NCBI GenBank assembly: GCA_041576235.1
Contig: JBFGLJ010000030.1
Coordinates: forward strand, 1-21,789
Source of the DNA: JABDII01 sp041576235
GTDB lineage: Bacteria > Gemmatimonadota > Gemmatimonadetes > Gemmatimonadales > GWC2-71-9
DNA: 21,789 nt
Reading direction: 5' to 3'
Below are positions 7,005-15,101 of this stretch, piece after piece. The first letter of the stretch is position 1; each line of letters opens with the position of its first letter. The notes under the pieces are model-generated. The model was not told the origin of the DNA and made no database searches. It saw nothing but the letters and a program-made list of their open reading frames with translations. The position numbers and the translations under genes were made by a program.

Positions 7005-7979
7005 CTACTCCCTGAGCTTCTTCACTTCCTCCGTCAGCCTCGGCACCACTTCGAACAGGTCTCCGACGATGCCGTAGTCGGCGACCTTGAAGATCGGAGC
7101 GTCCTTGTCCTTGTTGATCGCGACGATGACCTTGGCCGTGCGCATCCCGGCCAGGTGCTGAATGGCGCCCGAGATCCCAACCGCCACGTAGAGGCCGGGA
7201 CTGACGGTCTTTCCCGTCTGACCCACTTGTGCCGCGTGATCGCGCCAGCCGGCATCGACCACGGCCCGGCTCGCGCCGACCGCCGCGTTGCCTAGCGCCG
7301 CGGCGAGTTCCTCGAGGAGTCTGAAGTTGGCGGGCTCCTTGAGCCCCCGGCCGCCCGAGACCACGATGGGCGCCTCGGCGACATCGAGCACGCCCCCTTC
7401 GGGCGCCTTGGTGCCGGTGACCGTCACCCGGCGGCTGAACTCGGGAATCGACACGGACTCGATCGCACCGGCTTTCGCAACCTCCGTGGCTGGAAAGGTA
7501 TTGGGCCGGATCGAGAGGACGGCGGGCGAGGCGGTCAAACGGACTTTTTGCAGGGCCTTCCCGGCGTAGACTGGGCGGGTGGCCACCAGCTTGCCGTCTT
7601 CGACTCCGAAGGCGGTGACGTCCGTGGCGCATGCGACCCCGAGCCGGGCCGCCACGCGCGGGGCGAGATCGCGGCCGGTGGCGGTGGCGGCGAAGACGAT
7701 GGCGTCCGCCGAGCGACCCAGCACCTCGAGCACCGCGGCTTGTCCATCGGGTGCGTAGCGAGCGAATTCCGCATGGTTGGCGGTCTGGATCCGGTCCGCC
7801 CCATAGCCTCCCAGTTCGTCTGCCCCCTTCACATCACCCTCCCCAAAGACGACCGCGTCGACGGTTGCTCCCCCGCCGTTCATCGCATCGGCGAGTTGTC
7901 GGGCGGCGGCCAGGGTCTCGAGCGAGACCTTTCGGAGCACGCCGTCACGTTGTTCGGTTACCGCGAGAATGGAGGTCAT
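7005..7979 (-). CDS. etfA: Electron transfer flavoprotein, alpha subunit
   Basis: EtfA forms a heterodimer with EtfB, binds FAD, and accepts electrons from acyl-CoA dehydrogenases for delivery to ETF-QO. The 324-residue length is normal. Domain I covers about 1-190. The FAD-binding domain II shows VSGGRGLK (207-214), QVGQTGKTVSP (251-261), YVAVGISGAIQHLAGM (264-279), the NKD triad (289-291) and ADYGIVGDLFEVVP (300-313), all matching the EtfA consensus. The ATG lies two bases after the etfB stop, with a GAAGG-type Shine-Dalgarno inside etfB. This is the last gene of a nine-gene minus-strand run ending at the hairpin at 6948-6978. The gene order etfB-etfA and the neighbouring acyl-CoA dehydrogenase favour the ordinary, non-bifurcating type. 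Confidence 0.97.
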   Translation of the reverse strand: MTSILAVTEQRDGVLRKVSLETLAAARQLADAMNGGGATVDAVVFGEGDVKGADELGGYGADRIQTANHAEFARYAPDGQAAVLEVLGRSADAIVFAATATGRDLAPRVAARLGVACATDVTAFGVEDGKLVATRPVYAGKALQKVRLTASPAVLSIRPNTFPATEVAKAGAIESVSIPEFSRRVTVTGTKAPEGGVLDVAEAPIVVSGGRGLKEPANFRLLEELAAALGNAAVGASRAVVDAGWRDHAAQVGQTGKTVSPGLYVAVGISGAIQHLAGMRTAKVIVAINKDKDAPIFKVADYGIVGDLFEVVPRLTEEVKKLRE

Positions 7980-7981
7980 CG

Positions 7982-8731
7982 CTACAGCGCCTTCGCTTCG
8001 GTGCGGAGGAGATTCACGAGATCGGGCACGGCGTCGGCCCCTTCACCGACGATTCTCCCCGGCGGCCGGTCGGGCGGCAGTTCCAGGCTCACGACCTCGA
8101 GTCCTCCACCATCCAAATCGACGGGTTTCACCTCGAGCGGCTTCTTCTTGGCCGCCATGATGCCCTTGAGCTTGGGGAGGCGCGGGGTATTGAGACCCTT
8201 CTCGCAGGTCAGGACCGCCGGCAGGGTGCAGGTCGACGACTCGAGCGCTCCCTCGATCTCCCGATCGGCCGTGATGGTTCCGTCCGTCACGTCCAGGTGG
8301 GCCACCGCGGTGATACACGGGAGTGCCAGCAGCTCGGCGGTCATCGGACCCACCTGATGGTTGTAGTCATCGACGGCCATCTTGCCGAAGAGGACGAGAT
8401 CGAACCCTTGGTCCTCGAGTTCGGCAGCGAAGGCCTTGGCGATGACCAGCCCATCGGGGCTCCCGGGAGCCTGGAGCAGCACCCCGCGGTCCATCCCCAT
8501 GGCCAGGGCCGTCCGCATCGTCTCCTGGGCCGCGTCGCCGCCGAGGCTGTACACCACGGCTTCGCCGGTGCCGGCGGTCTCCTTGAGCGAGATCGCCGCC
8601 TCGATGGCGTATTCGTCGTACGGGTTGGGAACGAACTTGACGCCGGTTTCGTCGATGGAGACCCCGTCGGCCCCAATGACGATCTTGGTGGTGGTATCGG
8701 GGACGCGCTTGAGGCACACGGCGATTTTCAC
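7982..8731 (-). CDS. etfB: Electron transfer flavoprotein, beta subunit
   Basis: EtfB is the AMP-binding subunit of ETF and carries the loop that docks to dehydrogenases. Its 249 residues match the family. Motifs are VCLKRVPDT (5-13), NPYDEYAIEAA (36-46), a D-x(3)-Q-x-G pattern (D122, Q126, G128) and the recognition loop RLPKLKGIMAAKKKPLE (184-200), including the leucine and lysines that contact or tune partner dehydrogenases. The start is GTG with GAGG seven bases upstream. It lies 88 bp after the acyl-CoA dehydrogenase stop, the largest gap in the nine-gene run, and I see no convincing promoter or terminator in that gap. Confidence 0.97.
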   Translation of the reverse strand: MKIAVCLKRVPDTTTKIVIGADGVSIDETGVKFVPNPYDEYAIEAAISLKETAGTGEAVVYSLGGDAAQETMRTALAMGMDRGVLLQAPGSPDGLVIAKAFAAELEDQGFDLVLFGKMAVDDYNHQVGPMTAELLALPCITAVAHLDVTDGTITADREIEGALESSTCTLPAVLTCEKGLNTPRLPKLKGIMAAKKKPLEVKPVDLDGGGLEVVSLELPPDRPPGRIVGEGADAVPDLVNLLRTEAKAL

Positions 8732-8819
8732 GCTATATCCTCGGAGTTGTCGGTCGAGCGGGTGAAAGCGGGCCGAAAGCTAGCGCTCATCTGGTGCTCT
8801 CGCCAGGGGATTGTTGCGC

Positions 8820-10004
8820 CTAAAATGCGTTGAGACCGGTAATCACCTCGCCGAGGATGAGGGTGTGCATGTCGTGGGTTCCCTCGTAGGTGTAGACCGA
8901 CTCAAGGTTGGCCATGTGGCGCATGGAATGATACTCGGCCAGAATGCCGTTGGCGCCGAGGAGGCGGCGTGCCTCGCGGGCACACTCGGTCGCCATATTG
9001 ACGTTGTTCCGCTTTGCCAGCGAGACCTGAAACGGCGTCATCGTTCCGGCATCCTTCATGCGGCCGAGCTGGAGTGCCAGGAACTGCGCCTTGGTGATCT
9101 CGGTCAGCATGTCGACGAGCCGCTCCTGTTGGAGCTGGGTTTGGGCGATGGGTCGGTCGAACATGATCCGGTTCTTGGCATAACTCAACGCCTCTTCGTA
9201 GCATGCCATCGCCGCGCCGACGCCCCCCCACGCGATGCCGTATCGCGCCTGGGTGAGGCACATGAGCGGGCTCTTGAGGCCCGACGATTCCGGCAACACG
9301 GCCGAGGCCGGAACCCGGACATCCTCGAGAATCAACTCGCTGGTATCCGACGCCCGGAGCGAGAGCTTGCCCTTTTGATCCCGCGCCGAGAATCCCGGTG
9401 TGTCGGTCGGCACGATGAAGCCGCGGATGGTCGTAGGATCTTTGATGTCACCGGTCTTTGCCCAGACGATGGCCACCGAGGCCTGCGACCCGCTGGTGAT
9501 CCACATCTTGGTGCCATTGAGCACCCAGCCGTCGCCGCTTTCTCGCGCGGTGGTGATCATGCCGCCGGGATTCGATCCGAAGTCGGGTTCGGTGAGCCCA
9601 AAGCAGCCGATGTCCTCGCCACTGGCCAGCCGCGGCAACCACTGCTTCTTCTGCTCAGCGGAGCCGAAGGCGAAGATGGGATACATCACCAACGCGCCCT
9701 GCACCGAGGCAAAGGAGCGCACCCCGCTGTCGCCCCGCTCCAGCTCCTGCATGATGAGCCCGTAAGCCACGTTGTTGAGCCCAGCACAGCCAAACTCCTC
9801 CGGGAGGTTGGCACCGAACAGCCCCAACTCGGCCATGCCTGGGATCAACTGGGTTGGGAATGCCCCCTCGATGTAGGCGTCGCCGATCACGGGCATGAGG
9901 TGCTCATCGACCCAACTCCGCACCGTGTCACGCACGGCCCGTTCTTCCTCGGACAACAGAGAATCGATATCGAAGAAATCGACCCCGCTAAACTTGCTTG
10001 CCAT
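8820..10004 (-). CDS. Acyl-CoA dehydrogenase, probably glutaryl-CoA dehydrogenase
   Basis: This is an FAD-dependent acyl-CoA dehydrogenase of 394 residues that should pass electrons to ETF. It resembles glutaryl-CoA dehydrogenase (oxidation and decarboxylation of glutaryl-CoA to crotonyl-CoA, in lysine and tryptophan breakdown) more than straight-chain enzymes. The supporting motifs are YGLIMQELERGDSGVRS with the substrate-carboxylate Arg, IGCFGLTEPDFGSNPGG, LRASDTSE, ARYGIAWGGVGAA, and the C-terminal TYEGTHDMH, where Glu374 is the catalytic base in the glutaryl-CoA dehydrogenase position. The match extends across the whole length as I remember the human enzyme. The ATG has GAGG nine bases upstream and follows the SprT-like gene by three bases; etfB and etfA follow. 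Other short-chain or dicarboxylyl-CoA substrates cannot be excluded. Confidence 0.9.
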   Translation of the reverse strand: MASKFSGVDFFDIDSLLSEEERAVRDTVRSWVDEHLMPVIGDAYIEGAFPTQLIPGMAELGLFGANLPEEFGCAGLNNVAYGLIMQELERGDSGVRSFASVQGALVMYPIFAFGSAEQKKQWLPRLASGEDIGCFGLTEPDFGSNPGGMITTARESGDGWVLNGTKMWITSGSQASVAIVWAKTGDIKDPTTIRGFIVPTDTPGFSARDQKGKLSLRASDTSELILEDVRVPASAVLPESSGLKSPLMCLTQARYGIAWGGVGAAMACYEEALSYAKNRIMFDRPIAQTQLQQERLVDMLTEITKAQFLALQLGRMKDAGTMTPFQVSLAKRNNVNMATECAREARRLLGANGILAEYHSMRHMANLESVYTYEGTHDMHTLILGEVITGLNAF

Positions 10005-10007
10005 GAT

Positions 10008-10688
10008 TCACTGCCTCACGATGTGTTCGCCGCCGACGAAGCGGTCCGCGGTGGGGACGATCCCCACATCGCGTGCCTTGGCGCGGAAGCGCCGGCCGTG
10101 ATCGACCGGGTACCCTCGCTCCGCCTGCCATTGATGGACCATCTCATGGAGCAGGGTCTGTTCGACCTCGGCCCAGCCGTGGGCCCGGAGATGTCGACGG
10201 CTGATGCTGATTTCGACGGCGCGCCCGGTCTGCCGGTCGAGGGTGATATCGCCCAGCCGCCGTCGCATCCGGGTGGAAAGGCGGAGGGGGAGCGCGGTGA
10301 GTTCTCCATTGAAGAAGCGCGCATTGAGACGGGCGTGCAGCTGCCGAAGTCGCTCGAGCCGCCCGGCGTCCCCTGGGTGCGGCCTGGCGCGGCGTTTGGC
10401 GCGGGTAGGACCGGGCGCGTGGAGCTCCACCGGGAACGCCAACAGCTCCCGGCGGGCGGCGGCGCGCGCGGTCCGGGTCGCGCGCGGCGCCAAGAACCGA
10501 AGGATCGCACGGAGGACCCGATCGGACGCGTAGGCGTAGCCGCGATGCACCCGCAGCTGGCCCTTCGGGGAGAGGCTCACCATCACGGTGCGGTTGGTGT
10601 GGGTCCGGACCCGGTCCGGTCCCTTCCAGCCCAAGGCGCTCAGACGCGCGTTGAGCACGTCGTCGGCCGGTTGCTGAAACCCGTTCAC
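10008..10688 (-). CDS. SprT-like zinc metalloprotease domain protein
   Basis: The C-terminal half (about 112-226) is a SprT-like domain: the zinc-binding helix LLHEMVHQWQ with H181-E182-x-x-H185, and a third likely ligand, His197, in YPVDHGRRFRAKARDVG. Relatives include bacterial SprT and the protease domain of SPRTN, which removes DNA-protein crosslinks; the function of stand-alone bacterial members is largely unknown. The N-terminal 110 residues are Arg-rich and basic, which fits nucleic-acid binding, but I recognise no domain there. The usual C-terminal zinc ribbon of SprT is absent. The GTG start overlaps the upstream phosphoesterase stop in a GTGA overlap, with GAGG seven bases before it, so translational coupling is likely. 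Confidence 0.85.
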   Translation of the reverse strand: MNGFQQPADDVLNARLSALGWKGPDRVRTHTNRTVMVSLSPKGQLRVHRGYAYASDRVLRAILRFLAPRATRTARAAARRELLAFPVELHAPGPTRAKRRARPHPGDAGRLERLRQLHARLNARFFNGELTALPLRLSTRMRRRLGDITLDRQTGRAVEISISRRHLRAHGWAEVEQTLLHEMVHQWQAERGYPVDHGRRFRAKARDVGIVPTADRFVGGEHIVRQ

Positions 10689-11560
10689 GCGGGAACCTCA
10701 TCGGCGGGCGTCGAGACGGCACTCGTCGCCGAGGCGTGACTGCGTCGGGCAAAGGAGTGCACGTCCGTCTTCCGGAAGGCCTTTCCCTTGGATTCCCAGC
10801 GCATGAACACCACATGGACTGCTTGGTGATCGACGGTGATCAAGTTGAACACGGGAGGGCGGCCGCCCCGGCTGCGGGTGCTCAACGTTCCCGTGGTGCT
10901 GATGGCGAGTCGGCCGCCGATCTGGTCGGCTCCCTCCTGGTGGTCGTGGCCGCAGAGCACCAAATCGGCGCCGGTGGCGAGGAGCCGCCGGTGCGCGTCG
11001 GGCCAGCGGGCCAACCCCATCCGCATGGAGATCTCGCCGCGCATGATGTTGTGGTGCAAGACGATGACCTTGAACACCTCGTCGTCGACTTCGGCAAAGA
11101 CGCGTCCAAGCCGGTCCGTCTCGGCCTTGGGCAGATGCCCCTTGACCGCCAGGTCTCGAAGATTGGGCGTCAATGACCCAACGGCAACGCCGTGCGCCGT
11201 GAGCGCGCCGGCAAAGAAGGCGCCCGGTACCTCGAGCGTGGGGGTCAGATCCTCACCGAAGTATCGCCTATACTTGGAATACTTCTGGCGCTCACCGAAC
11301 AGACTGAACGGACTCCGCCACCAGGTCACATCGTGGTTCCCGGGAACGATGATCGTGGGGGCAATGTCACGGAAACGCCGCACCAAGGCGCGGGCCCGCT
11401 GGAACTCCCCGTGTCTGGCCCGCTGGGTCACGTCTCCCGAGAACGCGATCGCGTCCGCGTGGAGGGTAGGCACCAAGGACTCCAAGGCCTCGATCTGCTC
11501 GAGGTCCGCCACCCCGCCGAAGTGCAAATCGCCGAGGTGGACGATGGTGAGATCGCTCAC
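10685..11560 (-). CDS. Calcineurin-like metallophosphoesterase
   Basis: This 291-residue protein is a two-metal phosphoesterase. All five signature blocks are visible: GDLHFG (Asp11, His13), SGDVTQR (Asp43), GNHD (Asn75, His76), LHHN (His169) and GHDHQEG (His205, His207). The spacing and the DLH and GHDH blocks resemble class III cyclic-nucleotide phosphodiesterases such as CpdA, but the substrate may be another phosphodiester. The start chosen is GTG at 11560, which overlaps the upstream stop as GTGA and has GAGGG seven bases upstream; the frame is open 40 codons further but that extension has no family resemblance. The C-terminal 50 residues are basic and Ser/Ala-rich, outside the catalytic core. 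Confidence 0.9.
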   Translation of the reverse strand: MSDLTIVHLGDLHFGGVADLEQIEALESLVPTLHADAIAFSGDVTQRARHGEFQRARALVRRFRDIAPTIIVPGNHDVTWWRSPFSLFGERQKYSKYRRYFGEDLTPTLEVPGAFFAGALTAHGVAVGSLTPNLRDLAVKGHLPKAETDRLGRVFAEVDDEVFKVIVLHHNIMRGEISMRMGLARWPDAHRRLLATGADLVLCGHDHQEGADQIGGRLAISTTGTLSTRSRGGRPPVFNLITVDHQAVHVVFMRWESKGKAFRKTDVHSFARRSHASATSAVSTPADEVPA

Positions 11561-12906
11561 CAGCGGACCCTCACCCGATAGGTCAGGACGGCTTCGCCCT
11601 GCGCGGGAACGGGCACCCGGAAACGGGTGACGGTCGAGGACACCTTCTCCGCGGGCAGTGAACTCTCGAGCACCGACCACTCGCCCGCCCGCTCTTCCAG
11701 CACATCGACCGTCACCGCCTCGTCGGTGGCGTTGGCGAGCTGCACCTCGTAGTCGGCCGTGGCGTAAGTGTAGCGGCCTTGGCGCGTCGTGGTGTATGTG
11801 GTCTGGACGCGCTTGGCGGTGATGTCGAACGCCACCCCCGCGGTCAGGGTCATGTCTTTCCCGGCGGGCGTGTGTCCCAACGCCGCCTCGCCCACCATCT
11901 GGAGCCGCGAGGCTTGGTCGGCCTGGTACACCCGAACGACCCCGCCGGGCAAGGGCATGTCGCCGAAGTCGGTGCCCTTGGAGCGGGCCAGGACGTAGCG
12001 CACCTCGACGGGAGTGTCCGGCATCTCGCCCGTCTGCGGCAACATTCCCCGAAACGGGATGACCCCCCGGACCACGTAGCGCCGGTCGTACGGCGCCTGG
12101 GCGGGAGCGAACAGGGCCGTGCTCGTCGTGACCCCTGGCTTCAAGGTATGAACCCCCGGCAGGGTGTACAGATGAAACTCGCCGACCCGCTCCTCCGCGG
12201 CCATGGAGGCCTCTTCGGCGAAGGCCATGCCCCGCCGGAACCGAGCCTCGGGTGCCATAGGGGTGGCCCGGCCCACCGACCCCGCAAGCAACTGCACGCC
12301 GGCGCCCTCGACGTCGAGCCGCTCGACGGCGAGCACGGCCGTGCCTGAGATACGGGCATCCTTGGTACCCAGAATGACGTGGTAACTGGCCTGCCAGGAC
12401 CCGCCGGGCGCGAAGTAGCCCAGGTCGATCCGGTCACGCGCTCGGCGGCTCTCCAGGGTGAGGGTGAGCACCGGGTCCACCACCACCAGATCGCGCGGGA
12501 ACTGCGGGGTGCCCGGCATGGTGAAGGTGACCGTCCCGTCCGGCATCTCATACCGCTCGGGATCCACGGCCAGGACCTTGGCGCTCACCGTATCGCTGGG
12601 ACCGCCACGGCGGAATACCAGGCGCCTGCCTACGGCGCGGCGGAGCACGCTCTGGAGATCGGTGGCGCCGTCGTAGCTGGCCGCGGTAATGACCACCGTG
12701 GGATCCAAGGAGAAGAGACTCGACGGGTCGAGATGGCCCAGCGCCAGTGTATGGGCGGAGGTGCCACCCGGCACCCGGACCGGGACCGAGCGGCGGATCA
12801 AGACCCGTCCGTCGTTGTAGATGGTGAGACTGGGCGCTTGCCCGTGGAGTGGTTGGGACAGGGCGAGCAAAGCGGTTGCGGTGAGGAGAGCGGCTGTGGT
12901 TTTCAC
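11557..12906 (-). CDS. Exported DUF4139-type protein
   Basis: This is a 449-residue protein starting at GTG 12906 with a clear signal peptide (MKTTAALLTATALLALS, probable cleavage near LHGQA), so it is exported. The mature part is predicted to be largely beta-strand. The segment APGGSWQASYHVIL followed by an ALAVERLDVEGAGVQLLAGS block matches the DUF4139 pattern, in which a structural plea like 'SWxPxYxLRL' precedes a Thr/Asn-rich beta domain. The C-terminus (roughly 345-449), ending in LTYRVRVRW, looks like a conserved Ig-like module of these proteins. No enzyme motif is seen and the function is unknown. The start overlaps the upstream zinc-ribbon gene in a GTGA overlap with GAGG seven bases before it; the longer open frame upstream is antisense-like and not protein-like. 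Confidence 0.78.
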   Translation of the reverse strand: MKTTAALLTATALLALSQPLHGQAPSLTIYNDGRVLIRRSVPVRVPGGTSAHTLALGHLDPSSLFSLDPTVVITAASYDGATDLQSVLRRAVGRRLVFRRGGPSDTVSAKVLAVDPERYEMPDGTVTFTMPGTPQFPRDLVVVDPVLTLTLESRRARDRIDLGYFAPGGSWQASYHVILGTKDARISGTAVLAVERLDVEGAGVQLLAGSVGRATPMAPEARFRRGMAFAEEASMAAEERVGEFHLYTLPGVHTLKPGVTTSTALFAPAQAPYDRRYVVRGVIPFRGMLPQTGEMPDTPVEVRYVLARSKGTDFGDMPLPGGVVRVYQADQASRLQMVGEAALGHTPAGKDMTLTAGVAFDITAKRVQTTYTTTRQGRYTYATADYEVQLANATDEAVTVDVLEERAGEWSVLESSLPAEKVSSTVTRFRVPVPAQGEAVLTYRVRVRW

Positions 12907-13196
12907 TTGAGCACCTCGAATGCCACCCGTGCGATGATTCGATACATGATGATATAGGTCGCGAGCACGGCCACGACCCCATAGATCTGGGCTATGGGAG
13001 AGTCGCGAGGGATTCGGAACCACACATAGGCGCCCATCATCAGGGTCGCCACGAGGGCTCCCCGCCGCCCGATGCGATTGGCGCGGCGCTTGAGTTCGTC
13101 GCGGCACTGAAAACAGAGATCCCCCCAGACCGCGCTGGCCTCCTTCTTTCCGCATTTGGGGCAGGGGACCTCAGGCAACCCGCTGAGCGACGGCAT
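12903..13196 (-). CDS. Small zinc-ribbon membrane protein
   Basis: This is a 97-residue protein. Near the N-terminus CPKC and CFQC (about 18 residues apart) form a four-cysteine zinc ribbon. Two hydrophobic helices follow (about 46-62 and 71-91), with a basic stretch KRRANRIGRRG between ribbon and membrane. I do not recognise a named family; small proteins of this design are common and uncharacterised. The ATG at 13196 has GGAG seven bases upstream and lies inside the end of the isocitrate dehydrogenase gene (26-base overlap). An upstream in-frame ATG at 13226 lacks this signal. The gene's last codons overlap the DUF4139 start. Confidence 0.8.
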   Translation of the reverse strand: MPSLSGLPEVPCPKCGKKEASAVWGDLCFQCRDELKRRANRIGRRGALVATLMMGAYVWFRIPRDSPIAQIYGVVAVLATYIIMYRIIARVAFEVLK

Positions 13197-14187
13197 CGCC
13201 GAACTCCTTGGTGGTGGCCGTGCCACCCAGGTCCTGGGTGCGGATCTGGTCGATCACCAGGGTGTGCTCCACCGCCTGGCGCACCCGGCTGCCGGCGTCG
13301 AGTTCGCCCAGGTGATCGAGCATCATCGCGGCGGCCAGGATCTGGGCCGCGGGGTTGGCCACCCCGCGCCCGGCGATATCGGGCGCACTGCCATGGACCG
13401 CTTCGAAGATGGCGGCTTCGGCGCCGATGTTGGCCCCCGGGGCGAGTCCCAGGCCGCCGATCAGGCCCGAGGCCAGGTCACTCAGGATGTCGCCGAACAT
13501 GTTGGTCGTGACCATCACGTCGAACTGCTCGGGGCGGAGCACCATCTGCATGGCGGTGTTGTCGATGATGAGATCGTCCACCTCCACTGTGCCCCGGTAG
13601 TCCTGGGCCACCGTGCGTCCCACCTCCAGGAAGAGCCCGCTCACCATCTTCAAGATGTTGGCCTTATGAATGATGGTGACTTTCTTTCGGCCGCTCTGGG
13701 CGGCATAGTCGAACGCGAAACGCAGCACCCGCTCGCATCCCGGCCGGGTGACGATGGCCAGCGATTCCGCAACCGCCTGGGGATCGTCGCCCACCCCGAC
13801 GAAATGTTCCACTCCGACGTAGAGCCCCTCCAGGTTCTCGCGGACGAGGACCAGGTCGACGTCCTCGAAGCGGCCGCCGGGAATGAGGGTCTTGGTGGGC
13901 CGGACGTTGGCGAACAGCTTGAACTCTTTCCGGAGCGCCACATTGACCGAGCGGAAGCCCTTCCCGACCGGGGTGGTGAGCGGTCCCTTGAGGGCTAGTC
14001 GATGGTGGTGGATGCTCTCGAGAGTGGCATCGGGCACCGGGGTGCCGACGGCCTGGACCGCGGCCATGCCACCGATCTGCTCGTCCCAATCGAACTCGAC
14101 CCCGGTGGCCGCCAATACCTTCACGGTCTCCGCGGTGATCTCCGGTCCGATGCCGTCTCCGCGGATGAGGGTCGCGGTGTAGCTCAC
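13171..14187 (-). CDS. Isocitrate dehydrogenase, NAD-type (beta-decarboxylating dehydrogenase family)
   Basis: This 338-residue soluble enzyme oxidises and decarboxylates a malate-type substrate, most likely isocitrate to 2-oxoglutarate in the TCA cycle. The N-terminus has GDGIGPEI. The substrate loop reads RSVNVALRKE (79-88), with the Ser-x-Asn-x-x-Leu-Arg pattern of isocitrate dehydrogenases; isopropylmalate dehydrogenases have a different loop. Catalytic Tyr123 (ENLEGLYVG), Lys175 (IIHKANI) and metal ligands Asp205, Asp233 and Asp237 (FGDILSD) are present. HGSAPDIAGRGVANP (265-279) fits NAD rather than NADP use, since the NADP-binding Lys/Tyr pair is absent. Homoisocitrate dehydrogenase is the main alternative. 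GTG 14187 overlaps the upstream lipoprotein stop as GTGA. Confidence 0.88.
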   Translation of the reverse strand: MSYTATLIRGDGIGPEITAETVKVLAATGVEFDWDEQIGGMAAVQAVGTPVPDATLESIHHHRLALKGPLTTPVGKGFRSVNVALRKEFKLFANVRPTKTLIPGGRFEDVDLVLVRENLEGLYVGVEHFVGVGDDPQAVAESLAIVTRPGCERVLRFAFDYAAQSGRKKVTIIHKANILKMVSGLFLEVGRTVAQDYRGTVEVDDLIIDNTAMQMVLRPEQFDVMVTTNMFGDILSDLASGLIGGLGLAPGANIGAEAAIFEAVHGSAPDIAGRGVANPAAQILAAAMMLDHLGELDAGSRVRQAVEHTLVIDQIRTQDLGGTATTKEFGDAVAQRVA

Positions 14188-14840
14188 GGCTCGAGGCCGT
14201 GGAGCGGGAGGACGGCGTCCATGGCCGTCTTGAGCGCCGCATCGGGGGCTCCCCCCTCGGCGGCACTGATGGTGCGCCAGAGCACCTGCCCCGAGCGCGC
14301 ATCGCCCAGCACCAGGATCACTTCCGTCTTGACCCGCCCCGGCTCCGGCTGCCGGAACACCAGGGCCGCCGGAACGAAGGCAAAGCGTCCGCCGGCCACC
14401 GCCACCAGCGAGCGCAAGTGACCGCGGAAGGGATCGGGGATGACCTCGAGCTCGGGATTGCGCATCACCGCCTGGCCCATCTTGTCCGGGTCGGACACCA
14501 CCCCCGGCGAGCGGCGGGCGATTTGGCGCAGCTCGGCCGGCAGCTTCCACTCGACCTCGGGCGCTCGTTCCGCGAGTCTCTCCCCGATAATGGAGTCGGC
14601 CCATTGAAGCAGCGCGTCGCGATTCCGGAACAGCTCGCCGCCGCGGAGCGATTGATCTGCGATCACCAGGGTGACCGGGAGCACCGCGATCGATTGTCCG
14701 GCGATGCGCTCGGTGGCCAGGGGGATGGCCGGCGGGAGCAGGGTGTCGGCGGGTGACGCGCCGGCCGTGGCTGGAGGTTGCCCGCCGCCACAACCGGCCA
14801 CAAGCAGAAGAATCGCTGGGATGGTTGGTTTCAGATCCAC
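14184..14840 (-). CDS. Putative lipoprotein, function unknown
   Basis: This is a 218-residue protein with an N-terminal lipoprotein signal: hydrophobic IPAILLLVAGC, with the lipid-attachment Cys at about residue 17 from the GTG at 14840. That start is preferred because GAGGGAG lies just upstream; an ATG at 14855 adds five residues but has no ribosome-binding site. After a Pro/Ala linker comes SIAVLPVTLVIADQ, a long amphipathic region, and a C-terminal SGQVLWRTISAAEGG segment followed by a helix. The alternation of 'aVLP' strand, helix and 'G.vlWr' strand resembles CsgG/LpoB-like periplasmic folds, but this is only a visual impression. It is the first gene of the nine-gene run. Confidence 0.75.
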   Translation of the reverse strand: MDLKPTIPAILLLVAGCGGGQPPATAGASPADTLLPPAIPLATERIAGQSIAVLPVTLVIADQSLRGGELFRNRDALLQWADSIIGERLAERAPEVEWKLPAELRQIARRSPGVVSDPDKMGQAVMRNPELEVIPDPFRGHLRSLVAVAGGRFAFVPAALVFRQPEPGRVKTEVILVLGDARSGQVLWRTISAAEGGAPDAALKTAMDAVLPLHGLEP

Positions 14841-14895
14841 GGTCTCCCTCGCCATCGGCCGGGCTCGGGCCGAGTCCGCCGCAATCGTGTAATAG

Positions 14896-14901
14896 ATTCT
14901 A
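14896..14901 (-). promoter_or_regulatory. Candidate -10 element for the nine-gene run
   Basis: On the minus strand TAGAAT (five of six matches to TATAAT) occurs in the only AT-rich patch upstream of the lipoprotein gene, about 55-60 bases before its start. A second AT-rich hexamer, TATTAC, lies just downstream. There is no good -35 at standard spacing, so this is tentative. Confidence 0.3.
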
Positions 14902-15085
14902 ACCCAATGAGTTGTGGCCCCGGGTCTCGGCCTCGTCCGCCGCGGTACGGGCCGGGTGGGAAGGTAATCCTGGCCGGGGGCTCCTTGCCAGGTGGCCTTT
15001 CAAGTGAAGATTAACCCTAGTTGCCTGGGGTTCTTGCTCTTGCGATGCATCACCGGCCCCCCAGTGAGCCGACGCCCCGCCCACC

Positions 15086-15101
15086 GGCAGGACGCCTGTC
15101 C
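15086..15101. repeat. Repeat-like palindromic element of the GGCAGGACGCCTGTCC type
   Basis: GGCAGGACGCCTGTCC forms a small hairpin (CAGG/CCTG with loop ACG, plus a G-U and a G-C pair). Translated on the plus strand the surroundings read RQDACPT, a string I recall from dispersed intergenic repeats misannotated as proteins in many environmental genomes. Only one copy occurs in this window, so repeat status is recalled, not shown. Confidence 0.4.

Noticed and set aside
8811..10739. A 642-codon plus-strand open frame opposite the acyl-CoA dehydrogenase and SprT genes
   Set aside because: It is an antisense shadow in high-GC DNA. The minus strand carries two genes with complete catalytic motifs and ribosome-binding sites, and the plus-strand translation has no recognisable motif and is rich in Arg, Gly and His.
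10008..11560. The phosphoesterase and SprT-like pair as a defence or DNA-repair module
   Set aside because: There is no nuclease, helicase, ATPase or mobile-element neighbour. The genes sit inside a metabolic operon and the phosphoesterase resembles cyclic-nucleotide phosphodiesterases more than SbcD/Mre11.
13171..14187. 3-isopropylmalate dehydrogenase (leuB) as the identity of the beta-decarboxylating dehydrogenase
   Set aside because: The substrate loop has the Ser-x-Asn-x-x-Leu-Arg pattern of isocitrate dehydrogenase, and no other leu genes are adjacent.
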